NCBI GenBank assembly: GCA_002364975.1
Contig: DEYT01000019.1
Location: 1 to 15,483 of the forward strand
Reading direction: 5' to 3'
DNA length: 15,483 nt
Origin: Opitutia bacterium UBA3151
Lineage (GTDB): Bacteria; Verrucomicrobiota; Verrucomicrobiia; Opitutales; Seribacteraceae
A program made the position numbers and the translations under genes. The notes below the pieces were generated by a model. It saw only the letters and a list, made by a program, of their open reading frames with translations. It was not told where the DNA came from and ran no database searches. Below, piece after piece: positions 14,768 to 15,483 of the stretch (the first letter of the stretch is position 1; every line of letters starts with the position of its first letter).

Positions 14768-15483
14768 ATGGATACTCAAAATTCAAGTGGAGGTTGTCCC
14801 TTCAATCACAATCAACAAGCATCCCCAGTTGTCACCACCGAACAATGTCCCATTCACCAAGCGGCTGGTCAAGGAACTTCGGTGCAGGACTGGTGGCCCA
14901 ATCAGCTTAAAGTTGACATTCTTCACCAGCACGATGCCCGTTCAAATCCTATGGAAGTTGATTTTGAATATGCCACTGAGTTCCAAAAATTGGATTACGA
15001 TGCTCTCAAGAAAGATTTGACTGATTTAATGACTGATTCGCAAGACTGGTGGCCAGCTGACTTTGGTCATTATGGACCTTTCTTTGTTCGAATGGCTTGG
15101 CATGCAGCTGGTACTTACCGAACTGCTGACGGACGTGGTGGCGGAGGTACGGGTGCTCAGCGTTTTGCTCCTTTGAACAGCTGGCCCGATAATGGTAACC
15201 TTGATAAAGCTCGGCGATTACTTTGGCCGATCAAACAAAAATACGGAAAAAAAATATCTTGGGCCGACCTATTTATCTTAACTGGCAATGTGGCACTTGA
15301 TTCTATGGGATTTAAGACTTTTGGGTTTGGCGGTGGCCGACCTGATATTTGGGAAACCGAAGATGATATTTACTGGGGTGTAGAGGATTCATGGCTGGCG
15401 GATAACCGTTATTCCGGGGAGCGTGATCTCGAAAATCCTCTCGCGGCAGTTCAAATGGGACTGATCTATGTGAATCCGGAAGG
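14768..15483 (+). CDS. katG: Catalase-peroxidase (N-terminal part, cut by window end)
   Basis: KatG is a heme enzyme that breaks down hydrogen peroxide by both catalase and peroxidase activity. The window holds the first 238 residues of a protein usually around 720-750, and the frame is open to the edge, so the gene is truncated by the window rather than broken. The distal heme pocket is complete: R108, W111 and H112 in RMAWHAAGTY. W111 and Y234, in MGLIYVNPE at the very end, belong to the Met-Tyr-Trp adduct needed for catalase activity. DWWPNQL, RFAPLNSWPDN and LLWPIKQKYG are signature stretches. The N-terminal tail carries two copies of a CP-[FI]-x(0,1)-H pattern (CPFNH at 10-14, CPIH at 27-30). 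The start is the ATG at 14768, without a Shine-Dalgarno sequence. The proximal histidine lies beyond the window. Confidence 0.97.
   Translation, partial: MDTQNSSGGCPFNHNQQASPVVTTEQCPIHQAAGQGTSVQDWWPNQLKVDILHQHDARSNPMEVDFEYATEFQKLDYDALKKDLTDLMTDSQDWWPADFGHYGPFFVRMAWHAAGTYRTADGRGGGGTGAQRFAPLNSWPDNGNLDKARRLLWPIKQKYGKKISWADLFILTGNVALDSMGFKTFGFGGGRPDIWETEDDIYWGVEDSWLADNRYSGERDLENPLAAVQMGLIYVNPE

Noticed and set aside
14768..15483. katG as a pseudogene or fragment
   Set aside because: The frame is open from the ATG to the last base with all expected motifs. It ends only because the window does.

Overview
The window is a 15.5 kb piece of an AT-leaning bacterial chromosome carrying core metabolic and respiratory genes. 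I see no insertion sequence, integrase, phage gene, CRISPR array or plasmid function. Several things suggest a Verrucomicrobiota-like bacterium, perhaps an Opitutae/Puniceicoccales relative: the ctaB-coxB-coxA-coxC order, subunit II fused to cytochrome c, a divergent Sco/HLHP-protein/DUF420 cluster, and a CobA-HemD fusion next to hemC. That placement rests on gene content and general protein resemblance only and is tentative. Planctomycete relatives or other Gram-negatives are possible.

Region 1 (about 22-4986, minus strand) is a caa3-type cytochrome c oxidase operon read from ctaB (heme O synthase) through coxB (subunit II with CuA and a C-terminal heme c), coxA (subunit I) and coxC (subunit III). 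It is probably continued beyond base 1. Region 2 (4987-5230) is a 244 bp divergent control region with two copies of an 8 bp palindrome on a 23 bp period. Region 3 (5231-7716, plus strand) has a Sco lipoprotein, an anchored protein with two tandem HLHP-type histidine domains, and a DUF420/CtaM-like membrane protein containing an EF-hand-like loop. These look like copper delivery and assembly factors for the oxidase transcribed on the other side.

Region 4 (7713-8977, minus strand) is thyA-folA, the coupled dTMP/tetrahydrofolate pair, whose end meets the DUF420 gene stop-to-stop. Region 5 (9032-9814) is one unrecognised secreted protein. Region 6 (9873-11544) is tRNA-Val(UAC) followed 24 bp later by ilvN and then ilvC, the regulatory subunit and the second enzyme of valine synthesis. 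The catalytic subunit ilvB is absent here. A stem-loop follows ilvC.

Region 7 (11612-14644) is hemC, a cobA-hemD fusion and trpF, tightly packed. It leads from porphobilinogen to uroporphyrinogen III and on to precorrin-2, with one tryptophan gene at the end. Region 8 (14768 to the edge) is the first third of katG, a heme catalase-peroxidase, behind a short intergenic region with an inverted repeat. Heme is a shared theme: heme O for the oxidase, heme c on subunit II, tetrapyrrole synthesis and KatG. Nearly all start codons lack a recognisable Shine-Dalgarno sequence.
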